Of a DNA stretch of 64,000 bases, positions 9,117 to 17,482 are shown piece by piece (position 1 is the first letter of the stretch; each line of letters starts with the position of its first letter). The DNA comes from Hyunsoonleella aestuarii. GTDB lineage: Bacteria > Bacteroidota > Bacteroidia > Flavobacteriales > Flavobacteriaceae. Both the position numbers and the translations under genes were made by a program. A model generated the notes under the pieces. That model worked only from the letters and a program-made list of their open reading frames with translations. It had not been told where the DNA came from and ran no database searches. The stretch lies in the NCBI RefSeq assembly GCF_006148925.1, contig NZ_VAWB01000002.1:124001-188000 (forward strand), in the 5' to 3' direction.

Positions 9117-9980
9117 ATGTCAATTATTATTGCTATTGTCGCACTTGGAGGGTTAACGTTACTTCTAGCCATTATGCTTATTGTTGCAAACAAAAAGCTC
9201 TATGTGTATGAAGACCCTCGTATTGACAAGGTTGAAGACATGCTGCCTCACGCCAATTGCGGTGCTTGCGGGTATCCAGGTTGCCGGCCATTTGCTGAAG
9301 CATTGGTTCATGAGAAATCCTTACCTAGTAAATGTACGGTTAGTACTGATGAAGGAAGGCAGTCCATAGCAGAATTTCTAGGTGTTGATATAGGTATTGA
9401 AGAAAAGCTAGTTGCGCGACTGGCTTGTGCAGGTGGAACTAATGTAGCTGTTAATAGAGCACAGTATGTTGGAATTCAAAGCTGTCAAGCAGCTGCTTTG
9501 GTTTCGGGTGGAGGTAAAGGTTGTTTCTGGGGGTGTTTAGGGTATGGTGATTGTGAAGTTGTGTGTGATTTTGATGCTATTAATATGGACGAAAATGGTT
9601 TACCAATAGTTGATACAGAGAAATGCACTGCCTGTGGTGATTGTGTGGAGGTTTGCCCTAAAGATTTGTTTTCTATTCAACCTATAAGTAACAAACTCTG
9701 GGTGGCTTGTAAAAATCTTGAACATGGTGAGGCTTTGCTTGAAGATTGCCAGGTTGGTTGTACTGCTTGTGGAAAATGCGCCATGGATGCCGGTGCATTG
9801 ATTACTATGAAAAATAATTTACCTGTAATTAATTATGCGGATAATCATAATACACAAAAGCCTATTCAAAGATGTCCTACGGGAGCTATTGTATGGTTAG
9901 AAGATAGCGGATTAGTAGTAAAAGGAAAAGAAAGTAGAAAAATCATTAGGAAAGGAGCCAGATTAAAGGAGAATACATAA
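9117..9980 (+). CDS. rnfB: Rnf complex subunit RnfB
   Basis: This ferredoxin-accepting subunit (287 residues) has an N-terminal membrane helix (residues 3-25). A 4Fe-4S domain follows with NCGACGYPGC (Cys48, 51, 56) and Cys73. Next come the RnfB region CLGYGDCEVVCDF and two ferredoxin-type motifs, CTACGDCVEVCP and CTACGKCAMDAG. It completes the complex as the last gene of the operon, separated from rnfA by the NqrM-like and FNR-like genes, whereas classical operons begin with or keep rnfA and rnfB together. No hairpin terminator was seen after it. Confidence 0.94.
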   Translation: MSIIIAIVALGGLTLLLAIMLIVANKKLYVYEDPRIDKVEDMLPHANCGACGYPGCRPFAEALVHEKSLPSKCTVSTDEGRQSIAEFLGVDIGIEEKLVARLACAGGTNVAVNRAQYVGIQSCQAAALVSGGGKGCFWGCLGYGDCEVVCDFDAINMDENGLPIVDTEKCTACGDCVEVCPKDLFSIQPISNKLWVACKNLEHGEALLEDCQVGCTACGKCAMDAGALITMKNNLPVINYADNHNTQKPIQRCPTGAIVWLEDSGLVVKGKESRKIIRKGARLKENT

Positions 9981-10096
9981 ATATAGACTATTAGATTAGA
10001 AACAGACCTACATTAAAAACCTTCTTAAATTTACGGATGTCTCATAATGAAATACCATACCACGAGAAGATTAAATTGTTAAATGAGTGAGGGCTA

Positions 10097-10759
10097 CTAT
10101 TTAGAGATAAAATTGTTCTTTTCTAGAACTTTAACTAGTTTTTTAATATAAGAACTAATAGCTTTAGAATTGTTTTCTGGATCAATTAAATCAAATGTAG
10201 CTCTCCAAACCAATGTATTATCAGAGTCTTTTTTTAATTCGTAAATAGATGTTTCGATATTATAAACTTTATAGTTGTTAAAATAATCCTGTTTGAAATA
10301 TGCATCTTGATATGCCAAATAGTATCCAATAAATTTTCTTAAGTGATAATCAGTTTTTGGAGAATCGGTTGCATAAGATTCATTATTGTCAATACCTTTA
10401 ACTAAAGATACTAACACGGTATCATAACTATTAGATAATAGTTTATCTACTTGATTTTCAATATCATTTTCTGTTTGCTCGGAATCAATAAATGATTTTT
10501 CAAATACTACAGCACTTTGTAGTGCCATTATTTCTCTTTTATTTAATTCTGTGATTAATTGAAATTCGTAAGCTTTACGTACATCATAATTTGATGTAAC
10601 ACCAATAACCAATATTTTTTTTGGCTTGAATATATCATAACCTGGGTTTTTCCAGCTTGTTATCAATTTCGTTGAGGAGCAACTTATAACTAGGAAAATA
10701 GTAAATATAACTAGGACCCTATTAATCTTTGATATAATATCATTGGATAGCCTTTTCAT
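10097..10759 (-). CDS. Lipoprotein, tandem paralogue of upstream gene; function unknown
   Basis: The protein has 220 residues with an N-terminal hydrophobic segment ending in a lipobox-like ISCSS, so it is probably a membrane-anchored lipoprotein. It shares with the preceding gene the pattern SCSS..LI..WKNP, KILVIG.T, YQDA, VYN.ETS and a DPE motif near the C-terminus, so the two are tandem duplicates. They overlap by 20 nt. It is the last gene of the minus-strand block that starts at hsp20. I do not recognise a biochemical function. Confidence 0.8.
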   Translation of the reverse strand: MKRLSNDIISKINRVLVIFTIFLVISCSSTKLITSWKNPGYDIFKPKKILVIGVTSNYDVRKAYEFQLITELNKREIMALQSAVVFEKSFIDSEQTENDIENQVDKLLSNSYDTVLVSLVKGIDNNESYATDSPKTDYHLRKFIGYYLAYQDAYFKQDYFNNYKVYNIETSIYELKKDSDNTLVWRATFDLIDPENNSKAISSYIKKLVKVLEKNNFISK

Positions 10760-11414
10760 CTATAAATTCTTCCATTTTCAATGAAATAGGGTTTATAAGT
10801 TGTTGTTCTTCCAAAACAACAATTACTAATCTAACATAATCATTTACTGTTTCATTAATGGACTCAGGATCTGTAATATCAATATATCCTTTCCAGATGA
10901 GTTCCCGATTTTCACCTGGGCAGATGCAATATAAAGAGGTTTCCGTATTGTAGACTGTATATTCTAGATAATAGTCTGGATTATAAAAGGCGTCTTGGTA
11001 TTTTAAATAATCTTCTTTGAATTTTTTGTGTGTGTTATCGAAACTATCATAGCCTTCTTTAAAAGCAATTTTATCTTCAATACCTATAACTTTGGTTAAT
11101 AAAATAGTATCAAATCCCTCTGCTATTAGTTTGTCCTCCAATGCTTTTAACTCTTCTTCCGTTTTCTTTTCTGAGGTGAAAGATGAATTTAAAAATTGAT
11201 AACTCATGATTGCTTCAATGCCTCTAGAATTATATTCGGTTTTTAGTTGTTTTTCAAATTTTTGTCTAGCTTCTATATTGGGTGTCATTCCAACTATTAA
11301 AATTTTGTTTGCGCTATAACTAATAATTTCTGGGTTTTTCCAATAATCAATAAGCTCCACACTTGAACAGCTAAATAACAATAAACACCATACTATTTTT
11401 TTTAAAAGTTTCAT
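10740..11414 (-). CDS. Lipoprotein, tandem paralogue; function unknown
   Basis: The protein has 224 residues. A short hydrophobic leader ends at the lipobox LFSCSS, followed by the same WKNP / KILIVGMTPN / YQDAFY / VYNTETSLY framework as its neighbour. It contains an internal CICPG segment that the paralogue lacks. It follows the coiled-coil gene at 11427 by 12 nt and overlaps the next lipoprotein by 20 nt. The location in a stress island suggests an envelope role, but nothing in the sequence shows an activity. Confidence 0.8.
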   Translation of the reverse strand: MKLLKKIVWCLLLFSCSSVELIDYWKNPEIISYSANKILIVGMTPNIEARQKFEKQLKTEYNSRGIEAIMSYQFLNSSFTSEKKTEEELKALEDKLIAEGFDTILLTKVIGIEDKIAFKEGYDSFDNTHKKFKEDYLKYQDAFYNPDYYLEYTVYNTETSLYCICPGENRELIWKGYIDITDPESINETVNDYVRLVIVVLEEQQLINPISLKMEEFIDEKAIQ

Positions 11415-11426
11415 TATTTGTGTTTG

Positions 11427-11876
11427 TTATTGAAGCAAACGTTTTTGTTTGCCTTCTTTTATTACACCTGTAATTAGCGAAAACAACTGAGTTTTTAGTA
11501 TTCTATATTTTTCTAAAAAATTGCTTACCACTATTATTAGTTTTGCATGTTTGCGTCTATAAGTATCTTCTTTTTGAAGTTCGTTTACACCATCAACCAT
11601 AACCTTTAGACCTTTTTCATGGTTTTTAACGGTATTGATTAAGTTATCAGTATCTTTTTTTAAAATATTGAGCTTGTCTATTATTTTTTTGCTCTCTGCA
11701 AAGTGTTTAGAATCAATTAATTGAAGTGTATACGATTTTACTAAATCGTTAAAGAATAATATCTCGTCTTTTGCAAATTTTAATTCTGACATCCATTTAC
11801 GTGTATTGTCATGCATGGTCTCAGCACTTAACCAAGCTTTATATTTTACTTTAGTTTGTTTTGTTTCCATCTTCAT
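11427..11876 (-). CDS. Predicted helical/coiled-coil protein, unknown function
   Basis: The protein has 149 residues, nearly all helical and highly charged, with heptad-like spacing across residues 25-100 and a basic C-terminus. No signal peptide or membrane segment is seen. It resembles the 138-residue product at 12591-13007 in size and in an early segment rich in Leu, Glu and aromatic residues followed by long helices, so the two may be distant paralogues flanking hsp20. It lies just below the hsp20 terminator, so expression would need read-through or its own promoter. Confidence 0.7.
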   Translation of the reverse strand: MKMETKQTKVKYKAWLSAETMHDNTRKWMSELKFAKDEILFFNDLVKSYTLQLIDSKHFAESKKIIDKLNILKKDTDNLINTVKNHEKGLKVMVDGVNELQKEDTYRRKHAKLIIVVSNFLEKYRILKTQLFSLITGVIKEGKQKRLLQ

Positions 11877-11891
11877 TTATTTTAAGAGTTT

Positions 11892-11936
11892 AAAAAAAAG
11901 CAGAAAGTAATTTATAATTCATTACTTTCTGCTTTT
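11892..11936 (-). terminator. Terminator hairpin downstream of hsp20
   Basis: A perfect 16-bp stem (11896-11911 pairing with 11921-11936) has a 9-nt loop and is flanked by A and T runs. On the minus strand it is followed by a T run just after the hsp20 stop. The stem core AGCAGAAAGT recurs in the hairpin of the 20.3-kb array. Confidence 0.85.
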
Positions 11937-11943
11937 AAAAAAT

Positions 11944-12471
11944 TTAATCGACCTCAATGACCTTTTTTGGAGGCTCTTGTGTAATGGTTTCTTCGTTTTT
12001 AAGTAATCTAACTTTCAAGATCCCATTTTTGTATGATGCCTTAACATCTTGATCTAAATCTACAGATGGTGGAAGCATCATAGATCGTTTAAAGGATTTA
12101 TAACTAAATTCTTTACGAGAATACTCTTTTTCTTTTTCTTCTTCTTCTACTTCTTTTACACCGCTAACATGAAGTATATCGTCTTCAATAGTAACTTCAA
12201 AATCCTTTTTGTTAAAACCTGGAGCTGCAAACTCGATTTCAAAATCTTTTTCATGTTCTTTTACATTTACAGCAGGCATTAAACTATCATCTTCCAAGAA
12301 ATCGTCATTAAAAATATCATCAAACCTCATTAGACTGTTTAAGTTGTCGAAGTTTGAAGTAAAAAATCTACCTCCCCAAGGTCTTAAAAAACTATTGTTC
12401 CAAGGTGTTACCAATCGGCTTTCAAGAGGAGATAACCTGTTGCGCTTTCTGCGTTTAATTAATGTTGTCAT
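11944..12471 (-). CDS. Small heat-shock protein Hsp20 (alpha-crystallin family)
   Basis: The protein has 175 residues. A basic N-terminal arm of about 60 residues is followed by an alpha-crystallin domain (about residues 66-155) ending in the family motif ASYKNGILKVRL, then a short tail. Small heat-shock proteins are ATP-independent holdases that keep unfolding proteins soluble. It has its own promoter in the TGAT-N4-ATCA class, with the operator centred about 75 nt upstream of the ATG, and its own terminator. The equivalent holdase gene, hspX, is a hallmark of the mycobacterial dormancy regulon. Confidence 0.95.
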   Translation of the reverse strand: MTTLIKRRKRNRLSPLESRLVTPWNNSFLRPWGGRFFTSNFDNLNSLMRFDDIFNDDFLEDDSLMPAVNVKEHEKDFEIEFAAPGFNKKDFEVTIEDDILHVSGVKEVEEEEKEKEYSRKEFSYKSFKRSMMLPPSVDLDQDVKASYKNGILKVRLLKNEETITQEPPKKVIEVD

Positions 12472-12509
12472 GATATTATTATTTTAAGTTAAACATGTAT
12501 TTTGGAACA

Positions 12510-12552
12510 CTAATATACCTACAGAAAGCAGTTTTTGCAATGATATATATCA
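12510..12552 (-). promoter_or_regulatory. TGAT-N4-ATCA operator with -10 box, hsp20 promoter
   Basis: The exact palindrome TGATATATATCA (12541-12552) is followed on the minus strand, after exactly 23 nt, by TATATTAG (12517-12510). The hsp20 ATG is at 12471, 38 nt beyond the box. This is the same layout as the other promoters of the island. Confidence 0.75.
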
Positions 12553-12590
12553 GTCAAGTAACTAAGCTATTCTAATTTTAGGAATTCCAT

Positions 12591-13007
12591 TTAGTTAACA
12601 AAAACACTTTCCAGATATTGAAATAACCTGAATTTTAGGTCCAGAAAAGCTTCATGAAAGTTGAAAACCCTTAGCTCAATATCGTCATGCTCTTTGATGA
12701 AAAAATAATCGCATGCTAGATCATCACATTCTATTTTATTTCTAATATGATTGGAATGCGAGTACATTTTATTTAATAAAGCAACCCTGTTGTCACTTAT
12801 AGCTTTCAGTTCTTTTTTAAAGATAGACAGGCTTTCATATAAATTTATCATATGGTTTTTAAAAAAAGGCTTATGAATTAGAATGGTATAAAATTCAAGT
12901 TCAAGTTTTAAATTTTCCAATCTATTTATAGCTATAGATATGTTGTATTGTAATTCTTCAATAGATTTATTTCCATTGAAGCTTTTATACTTTTGAAATG
13001 CTTCCAT
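12591..13007 (-). CDS. Predicted helical protein, unknown function
   Basis: The protein has 138 residues, predominantly helical with alternating charged and aromatic residues and no membrane segment. It follows the beta-CASP nuclease gene by 18 nt and is probably the last gene of the operon that begins with the universal stress protein at 16581. In size and helical pattern it resembles the product at 11427-11876. I do not recognise the family. Confidence 0.65.
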   Translation of the reverse strand: MEAFQKYKSFNGNKSIEELQYNISIAINRLENLKLELEFYTILIHKPFFKNHMINLYESLSIFKKELKAISDNRVALLNKMYSHSNHIRNKIECDDLACDYFFIKEHDDIELRVFNFHEAFLDLKFRLFQYLESVFVN

Positions 13008-13025
13008 TTTTATAAATATTTTAAA

Positions 13026-14399
13026 TTAAAGTATTACTTTTTCTACATCAGTTAATTTTGGCACTATAACGTGCCACTTAAATGTATCTTGAATCTTTAT
13101 ACGAAAGGCATCCAAAGCTGTAGGCTCTCCATGAATTAAAAACACCTTTTCTGGTATGTTTTTAATGTTATTCATCCAATCAAGCAAATCGTTCTGATCT
13201 GCATGTGCTGATAGACTTTCGATAGTTTTAATGTTGGCTTTAACAGAGTAGTATTTACCAAAAAAACGTATTTCATGCGCGCCATCTTGCAACTGTCTGC
13301 CTCTCGTGCCTTCGGCTTGATAACCAACTAGTAAAACGGTGGTTAAAGGTTTGTCTATAAGTTGTTGCAAATAAGTTAATATTCTACCTCCCGTTACCAT
13401 TCCGCTTCCGGCAATAATTATTTTTGAACGTGTATCGTCAATGGTTTCCCAAGTTTCTTTGAAAGATTGTATAATGTTTAAATGATTACACATGGCCTCA
13501 TAATCTGAATTTGATAATTTATGCCACTTTGTAAAGCGTTTAAAAACCTCCATTACATTGTTTCCCATTGGGCTATCAATAAAGATGGGAATATTGGGTA
13601 TTTTATTTTTTTTGTATAGTTTCCATAGTAAAAACATGAGGGTTTGCATACGCTCTACAGCAAAGCTCGGAATTATTAAATTACCATGGTTTATTATGGT
13701 TTCTTTAATGAGTTTGGAAAGAATATCGTCTATATTCTCTTCAGGGTGTAATTTATTTCCATAGGTGCTTTCAACAAATAAAAAATCTGCCCATTCTGGT
13801 TTTTTTGGGTCATCAAGTAAATAATCATTAGTCCTACCTATATCACCTGAAAACACAAACCGTTTGCCATATATATCCAATTCTATAAAAGTGGCCCCAA
13901 TAATGTGACCATTATATTGAAAACGAAATGATATATTTTTAGTAAAGGATATCCATTTATTAGGCATTTCAACTTGAAAATTTGCTATAGTTTTTTCAGC
14001 TTCAAGTAAGGTGTAAAAAGGTAATGCGGGTTTGTGCTTTGTATATTTTTCCTTATTGGCTCTTTCGGCATCTTCCTCATGGATTTTAGCACTATCTTTC
14101 AATATAATTTCAGCAATGGCTAATGTAGGTGCTGTGCCTATTATTTTTCCTTTAAAGCCTTGTTTTATTAATCTGGGTAAATACCCGATATGGTCTAAAT
14201 GGCCATGTGTAAGCAAAACCACATCAATTGCTTCAACATTAATAGGCAAATCACTCCAATTGAGTTCCCTTAACTCTTTTAAACCTTGAAACATGCCACA
14301 ATCGATCATTATGTTACCTTCAAAAGTTTCAATAAGAAACTTTGAACCAGTTACAACACCTGCGGCACCCAAAAAATTTATATTAACAGAATTGCCCAT
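13026..14399 (-). CDS. Metallo-beta-lactamase-fold RNase with beta-CASP domain
   Basis: The protein has 457 residues. Zinc-binding signature HGHLDHIG lies near residue 65, ESTYGN and SGDIG follow in the lactamase core, a beta-CASP insertion covers roughly residues 215-340, and SGMVTGGR, SAHADQ and LIHGEP lie in the C-terminal part. This is the CPSF/RNase J-like family, which cleaves RNA endo- and exonucleolytically at a di-zinc site. It lies 5 nt from the ATP-cone nuclease gene and belongs to the stress operon with universal stress proteins. A role in RNA turnover during growth arrest is inferred. Confidence 0.9.
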   Translation of the reverse strand: MGNSVNINFLGAAGVVTGSKFLIETFEGNIMIDCGMFQGLKELRELNWSDLPINVEAIDVVLLTHGHLDHIGYLPRLIKQGFKGKIIGTAPTLAIAEIILKDSAKIHEEDAERANKEKYTKHKPALPFYTLLEAEKTIANFQVEMPNKWISFTKNISFRFQYNGHIIGATFIELDIYGKRFVFSGDIGRTNDYLLDDPKKPEWADFLFVESTYGNKLHPEENIDDILSKLIKETIINHGNLIIPSFAVERMQTLMFLLWKLYKKNKIPNIPIFIDSPMGNNVMEVFKRFTKWHKLSNSDYEAMCNHLNIIQSFKETWETIDDTRSKIIIAGSGMVTGGRILTYLQQLIDKPLTTVLLVGYQAEGTRGRQLQDGAHEIRFFGKYYSVKANIKTIESLSAHADQNDLLDWMNNIKNIPEKVFLIHGEPTALDAFRIKIQDTFKWHVIVPKLTDVEKVIL

Positions 14400-14404
14400 A
14401 GATT

Positions 14405-15247
14405 TTACCGATTACAAAGCATTTTAATTTCATTCAAAATTCTTTTCTTTCTTGTTTCGGAAATTCCCAAATGATCTAAATAAAAAACATCACCAATTAA
14501 TTCTCTGCAAAGCACTACATCTCTACTTAAGAGGAATTGTTTCTCCCTGTTTGTTAGTAAAGTTGATACCGTTATTGGATACAATCCTAAACGGTCTATT
14601 CGGTCTTTTAATCCATCATTTTTTGGATAATCCCAACTTAAAAGATATAGGTTAACACACTTACCGTATTTTATGGCATCTTCCGTAAAGCGTGTATTGG
14701 TTACTACCCAACCTTCTTTAAGGTTGATACCGTTTTTTGGGTTTGAGTTCCAAAATGCCTTTACGTCGTTATATCGGGAATTGATATATAGTGGTATTTT
14801 TACATTGCATTTAAGTCCTTCCTCTCTATGGAATTTGCATTCAATAACCACGGTTTTGTCATTTTTATGGGCAACAACATCAATCTCATGGTTAACACAC
14901 TGCCCCAATAAAGTTTTTCCAATTTCTGTTTCATATCCAGAGTATTTTAATATCGCACCAATAAAACGTTCAAAAGGAAATCCTGTTGGCCCTAGCTCAT
15001 ATATAGCTTTCTTAAGTTTATATCTTGATGCCAGATGGCTTTTGTTTTTTTTAAGCAAGGCATAAGCTCTGTTGTAAATTTCTTTAGTAGAAATACCTTG
15101 GTAGATCTCGTCTCTCACCTTGTCGATAATTTGATTTACAGTTTGTTTATCTGCACCAATTTGATTTAATGAAGCTTTTAACTTATCTAGTGAGAATTTT
15201 GCTTTTTCACCTGAAGATTTTATGATATCGAAAGTATCCTGTTCCAT
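14405..15247 (-). CDS. ATP-cone domain fused to Mrr-type PD-(D/E)XK nuclease domain
   Basis: The protein has 280 residues. Residues about 1-85 look like an ATP-cone, the nucleotide-sensing module of ribonucleotide reductases and NrdR. Residues about 90-200 form a restriction-endonuclease-like core with the acidic EIDVVA and VIECKFH motifs of the PD-(D/E)XK family. A C-terminal helical tail follows. I chose the ATG at 15247, which begins directly with the cone domain; an in-frame ATG at 15280 would add 11 residues. The combination suggests nuclease activity gated by ATP/dATP level, which is inference. It is placed between an eRF1-like gene and a beta-CASP RNase. Confidence 0.8.
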   Translation of the reverse strand: MEQDTFDIIKSSGEKAKFSLDKLKASLNQIGADKQTVNQIIDKVRDEIYQGISTKEIYNRAYALLKKNKSHLASRYKLKKAIYELGPTGFPFERFIGAILKYSGYETEIGKTLLGQCVNHEIDVVAHKNDKTVVIECKFHREEGLKCNVKIPLYINSRYNDVKAFWNSNPKNGINLKEGWVVTNTRFTEDAIKYGKCVNLYLLSWDYPKNDGLKDRIDRLGLYPITVSTLLTNREKQFLLSRDVVLCRELIGDVFYLDHLGISETRKKRILNEIKMLCNR

Positions 15248-15299
15248 TGGTAATCTTATAAAATTAATTATCGAGCACAAAAACTACAGACTTCTTGGG

Positions 15300-15695
15300 T
15301 TAAAAAAAGTTTTTCACCCAAGCTTTGATTTGTTTATTGGTCATACTGTCGGTCTTTACCACATCTTTAATTTTTGTGGTGATATATGCATGGTTATGTA
15401 TTATTTCTTTATGTAGTTTTTTACACATTTCCGCGGGGCCAAAAAGCACTATGGCACTGGCCTCTTTAATTTCTAAAATGATATCGTCAAAATATCTTTT
15501 TATTTCGTGTTTTTCACGCTCTAAATATTTGCTATCTTGAACAACATCTTGTGGTCCACCTTTTAATCTTGTACCAGAGCCACCATAAACATGGTAATGT
15601 TCTATGTTTGAGAATATGGTATTTATACTCTCTTCGCCATTATTTAGAGTAACAATAATAGCTTTTTTTTTATCTAACCAAACACCTGCTTTCAT
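15300..15695 (-). CDS. eRF1-domain-like (baeRF/'translational machinery') protein
   Basis: The protein has 131 residues. The opening GVWLDKKKAIIV, a central GGP, and GPAEMCKKL in the second half match the compact bacterial family related to domain 3 of archaeo-eukaryotic release factors (baeRF). Such proteins are thought to act at the ribosome or on peptidyl-tRNA, but the mechanism is not settled. It lies between a universal stress protein and the ATP-cone nuclease. A larger baeRF-like protein, Rv2629, belongs to the mycobacterial DosR regulon, so the association with stress proteins recurs. Family assignment is moderate. Confidence 0.55.
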   Translation of the reverse strand: MKAGVWLDKKKAIIVTLNNGEESINTIFSNIEHYHVYGGSGTRLKGGPQDVVQDSKYLEREKHEIKRYFDDIILEIKEASAIVLFGPAEMCKKLHKEIIHNHAYITTKIKDVVKTDSMTNKQIKAWVKNFF

Positions 15696-15726
15696 TTGTA
15701 ATAAGTTATTAATTTTAAACCTTGTT

Positions 15727-16581
15727 TTAACTTCTTAAATCATGCATTACCAAAAGGGGCACTTTGGAGTTATAACCAATCTCTTTAACCAATGGATGTG
15801 TTAATATGCTACCAAAAAAAACATGTTTTTTATTTATGAACGCCACCATATCACTATCCCTACTTTGAACAAAGCAGCCTATTGCTGTTGGGATATCCAT
15901 GTGGCTTAACGAGTGAAACGTATACTCAACATCTTCAAAATATTCTTCTATAAGTTTTTTGTTATTGAGTTGTTTATCGCTTAATTTATCTTCGGAAGAG
16001 ATATGCAAAACACGGATGACTGCTTCACATTTTTTGGCTAAATCTATCAAATAATTGAGCTCTCTTCTTTTTAAATGGGTTTTGTAACTAGTGGGGAAAA
16101 CTATTTCCTTTGGTAAATTATGTTTGCCTTTTTCTGGAACCACAATAACGGGACAGTTTCTTACCTTTTCCATAACATCAATGGCTACACTTCCAAACAA
16201 TTTTGTTCTCGATGCCGTTTTACCTTTAGTTCCCATAATAATCATATCTATATCTTTTTCTTCCACTATATTTTTAATGGCTTCCACGACATTATTAAAT
16301 GTTGAAATAGTTTTAAAATGATGTTTTGGATTGTCATAGTGTTTAAAAGCTATCATGTCCAACAATTTGGCCAACCCATTTTCAGAATCTAACTTAGCGG
16401 TCTCATACAATTCACTTCCAGGCCCTATGTTTATTAGGCTATCTACAACATTTCCTGTTCCGGAAAACACGTTTAAAATATGGAAATCGCAAACGTCTTT
16501 CTTGTATAATTCTAAGGCATAGCCAATGGCATGCCATGCATTTTTGGAAAAGTCCGTTGGTAATAATATTTTGCGTTTCAT
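15727..16581 (-). CDS. Universal stress protein, two UspA domains
   Basis: The protein has 284 residues and two UspA folds in tandem. The first half starts KILLPTDFS and has the ATP-binding pattern G-x2-G-x9-G-S in GTKGKTASRTKLFGS. The second half lacks it. Such proteins bind ATP and modulate survival in growth arrest or low oxygen. It is the first gene of a block continuing into the eRF1-like, ATP-cone nuclease and beta-CASP genes. Its promoter has a near-consensus operator. Confidence 0.93.
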   Translation of the reverse strand: MKRKILLPTDFSKNAWHAIGYALELYKKDVCDFHILNVFSGTGNVVDSLINIGPGSELYETAKLDSENGLAKLLDMIAFKHYDNPKHHFKTISTFNNVVEAIKNIVEEKDIDMIIMGTKGKTASRTKLFGSVAIDVMEKVRNCPVIVVPEKGKHNLPKEIVFPTSYKTHLKRRELNYLIDLAKKCEAVIRVLHISSEDKLSDKQLNNKKLIEEYFEDVEYTFHSLSHMDIPTAIGCFVQSRDSDMVAFINKKHVFFGSILTHPLVKEIGYNSKVPLLVMHDLRS

Positions 16582-16603
16582 TTCCTTATTTTTCGGGGTT
16601 TCA

Positions 16604-16646
16604 ATGAATTAAACTTAATTAATATTTAGGGGAATGATAAATATTA
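16604..16646 (-). promoter_or_regulatory. Near-consensus TGAT-N4-ATCA operator with -10 box, usp promoter
   Basis: TGATAAATATTA (16635-16646, one mismatch in the second half-site) is followed on the minus strand after 23 nt by TAATTCAT (16611-16604), which has mismatches to TAnnTTTG. The ATG at 16581 is 22 nt further. This is the weakest member of the set, supported mainly by spacing. Confidence 0.45.
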
Positions 16647-16648
16647 TC

Positions 16649-17479
16649 TCATTCAGGTATTACTAAAAAAGGTACTCTGGGGTGAAATCCTATTTTTTTT
16701 ATGATAGGTTCTCTAATGATTTTTTCTATGAAGCTGTGATTATAATTAACCATGGCCAGAATATTAACATTATGTTCTTCAATAAAATCATTTATTTCTG
16801 TAGCTTTTTTATCATACTTTGGCAACCAATGAAGAGAGTACTCATAGTATTCCAAATATTCCTTAAGCTTTGTTAAATTGTATTTCTGTATGTCGTTTAG
16901 TTTTTCCTCAACATTAATATGCATAATGCGTATTTTGGAGTTATTTAAATCCGCCAATTCCTTTAAAGGTTTCAATTCCTTATGACTATAAAACCTATTG
17001 AAGTCTGTTGGAAAAGCCATTTGTGAAGGTGTTATATAGTCATATTCTTCTGGAATTATTAAAACAGGGCAGTTTTTCAAACTTTTTACAATATTTATGG
17101 TATTACTTCCAAAGAAAAACTCTTTTGCGCCAGTAGCGCCTTTGGTTCCCATAATCACCAAATCAATTCCCCAATCTTTTACTGCTGTTTTAACAGCGGT
17201 TTTTAAATCTTTTAAACTTAATATTATTTGGTAATTATGGTTTGCGTTGACATTAGATGTTTCTGCTAAATCTTTTAAATCTAACAGTTGTTTCATAGCA
17301 TTTTCCTGCATCGTTTTTAATAACTTATTAGAAAGATTGGAAAGCGTTGATACTTTAATGATTGTTGAGTTTAAAAAATAGAATGTAGAATACTCTTCGG
17401 CAAAGAGTTTTAAAGCATAGACGACCGTGTTCCATGCATTGTCCGAAAAATCAGTTGGTATTAAAATATTCCGTCCCAT
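16649..17479 (-). CDS. Universal stress protein, two UspA domains
   Basis: The protein has 276 residues. The first UspA domain begins NILIPTDFS and has GTKGATGAKEFFFGS, matching G-x2-G-x9-G-S for ATP binding. The second domain ends VPFLVIPE without that motif. It sits 3 nt from the usp gene before it, in the four-gene run of usp paralogues at 15.7-19.2 kb, with no promoter of its own seen. Divergence between paralogues is high, so this is not a recent duplication. Confidence 0.92.
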   Translation of the reverse strand: MGRNILIPTDFSDNAWNTVVYALKLFAEEYSTFYFLNSTIIKVSTLSNLSNKLLKTMQENAMKQLLDLKDLAETSNVNANHNYQIILSLKDLKTAVKTAVKDWGIDLVIMGTKGATGAKEFFFGSNTINIVKSLKNCPVLIIPEEYDYITPSQMAFPTDFNRFYSHKELKPLKELADLNNSKIRIMHINVEEKLNDIQKYNLTKLKEYLEYYEYSLHWLPKYDKKATEINDFIEEHNVNILAMVNYNHSFIEKIIREPIIKKIGFHPRVPFLVIPE

Positions 17480-17482
17480 AGT

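Noticed and set aside
3690-9980. Na+-translocating NADH:quinone reductase (Nqr) instead of Rnf
   Set aside because: RnfB with its CGACGYPGC and two ferredoxin motifs, and RnfC with two 4Fe-4S motifs, are Rnf-specific; NqrA and NqrF are absent.
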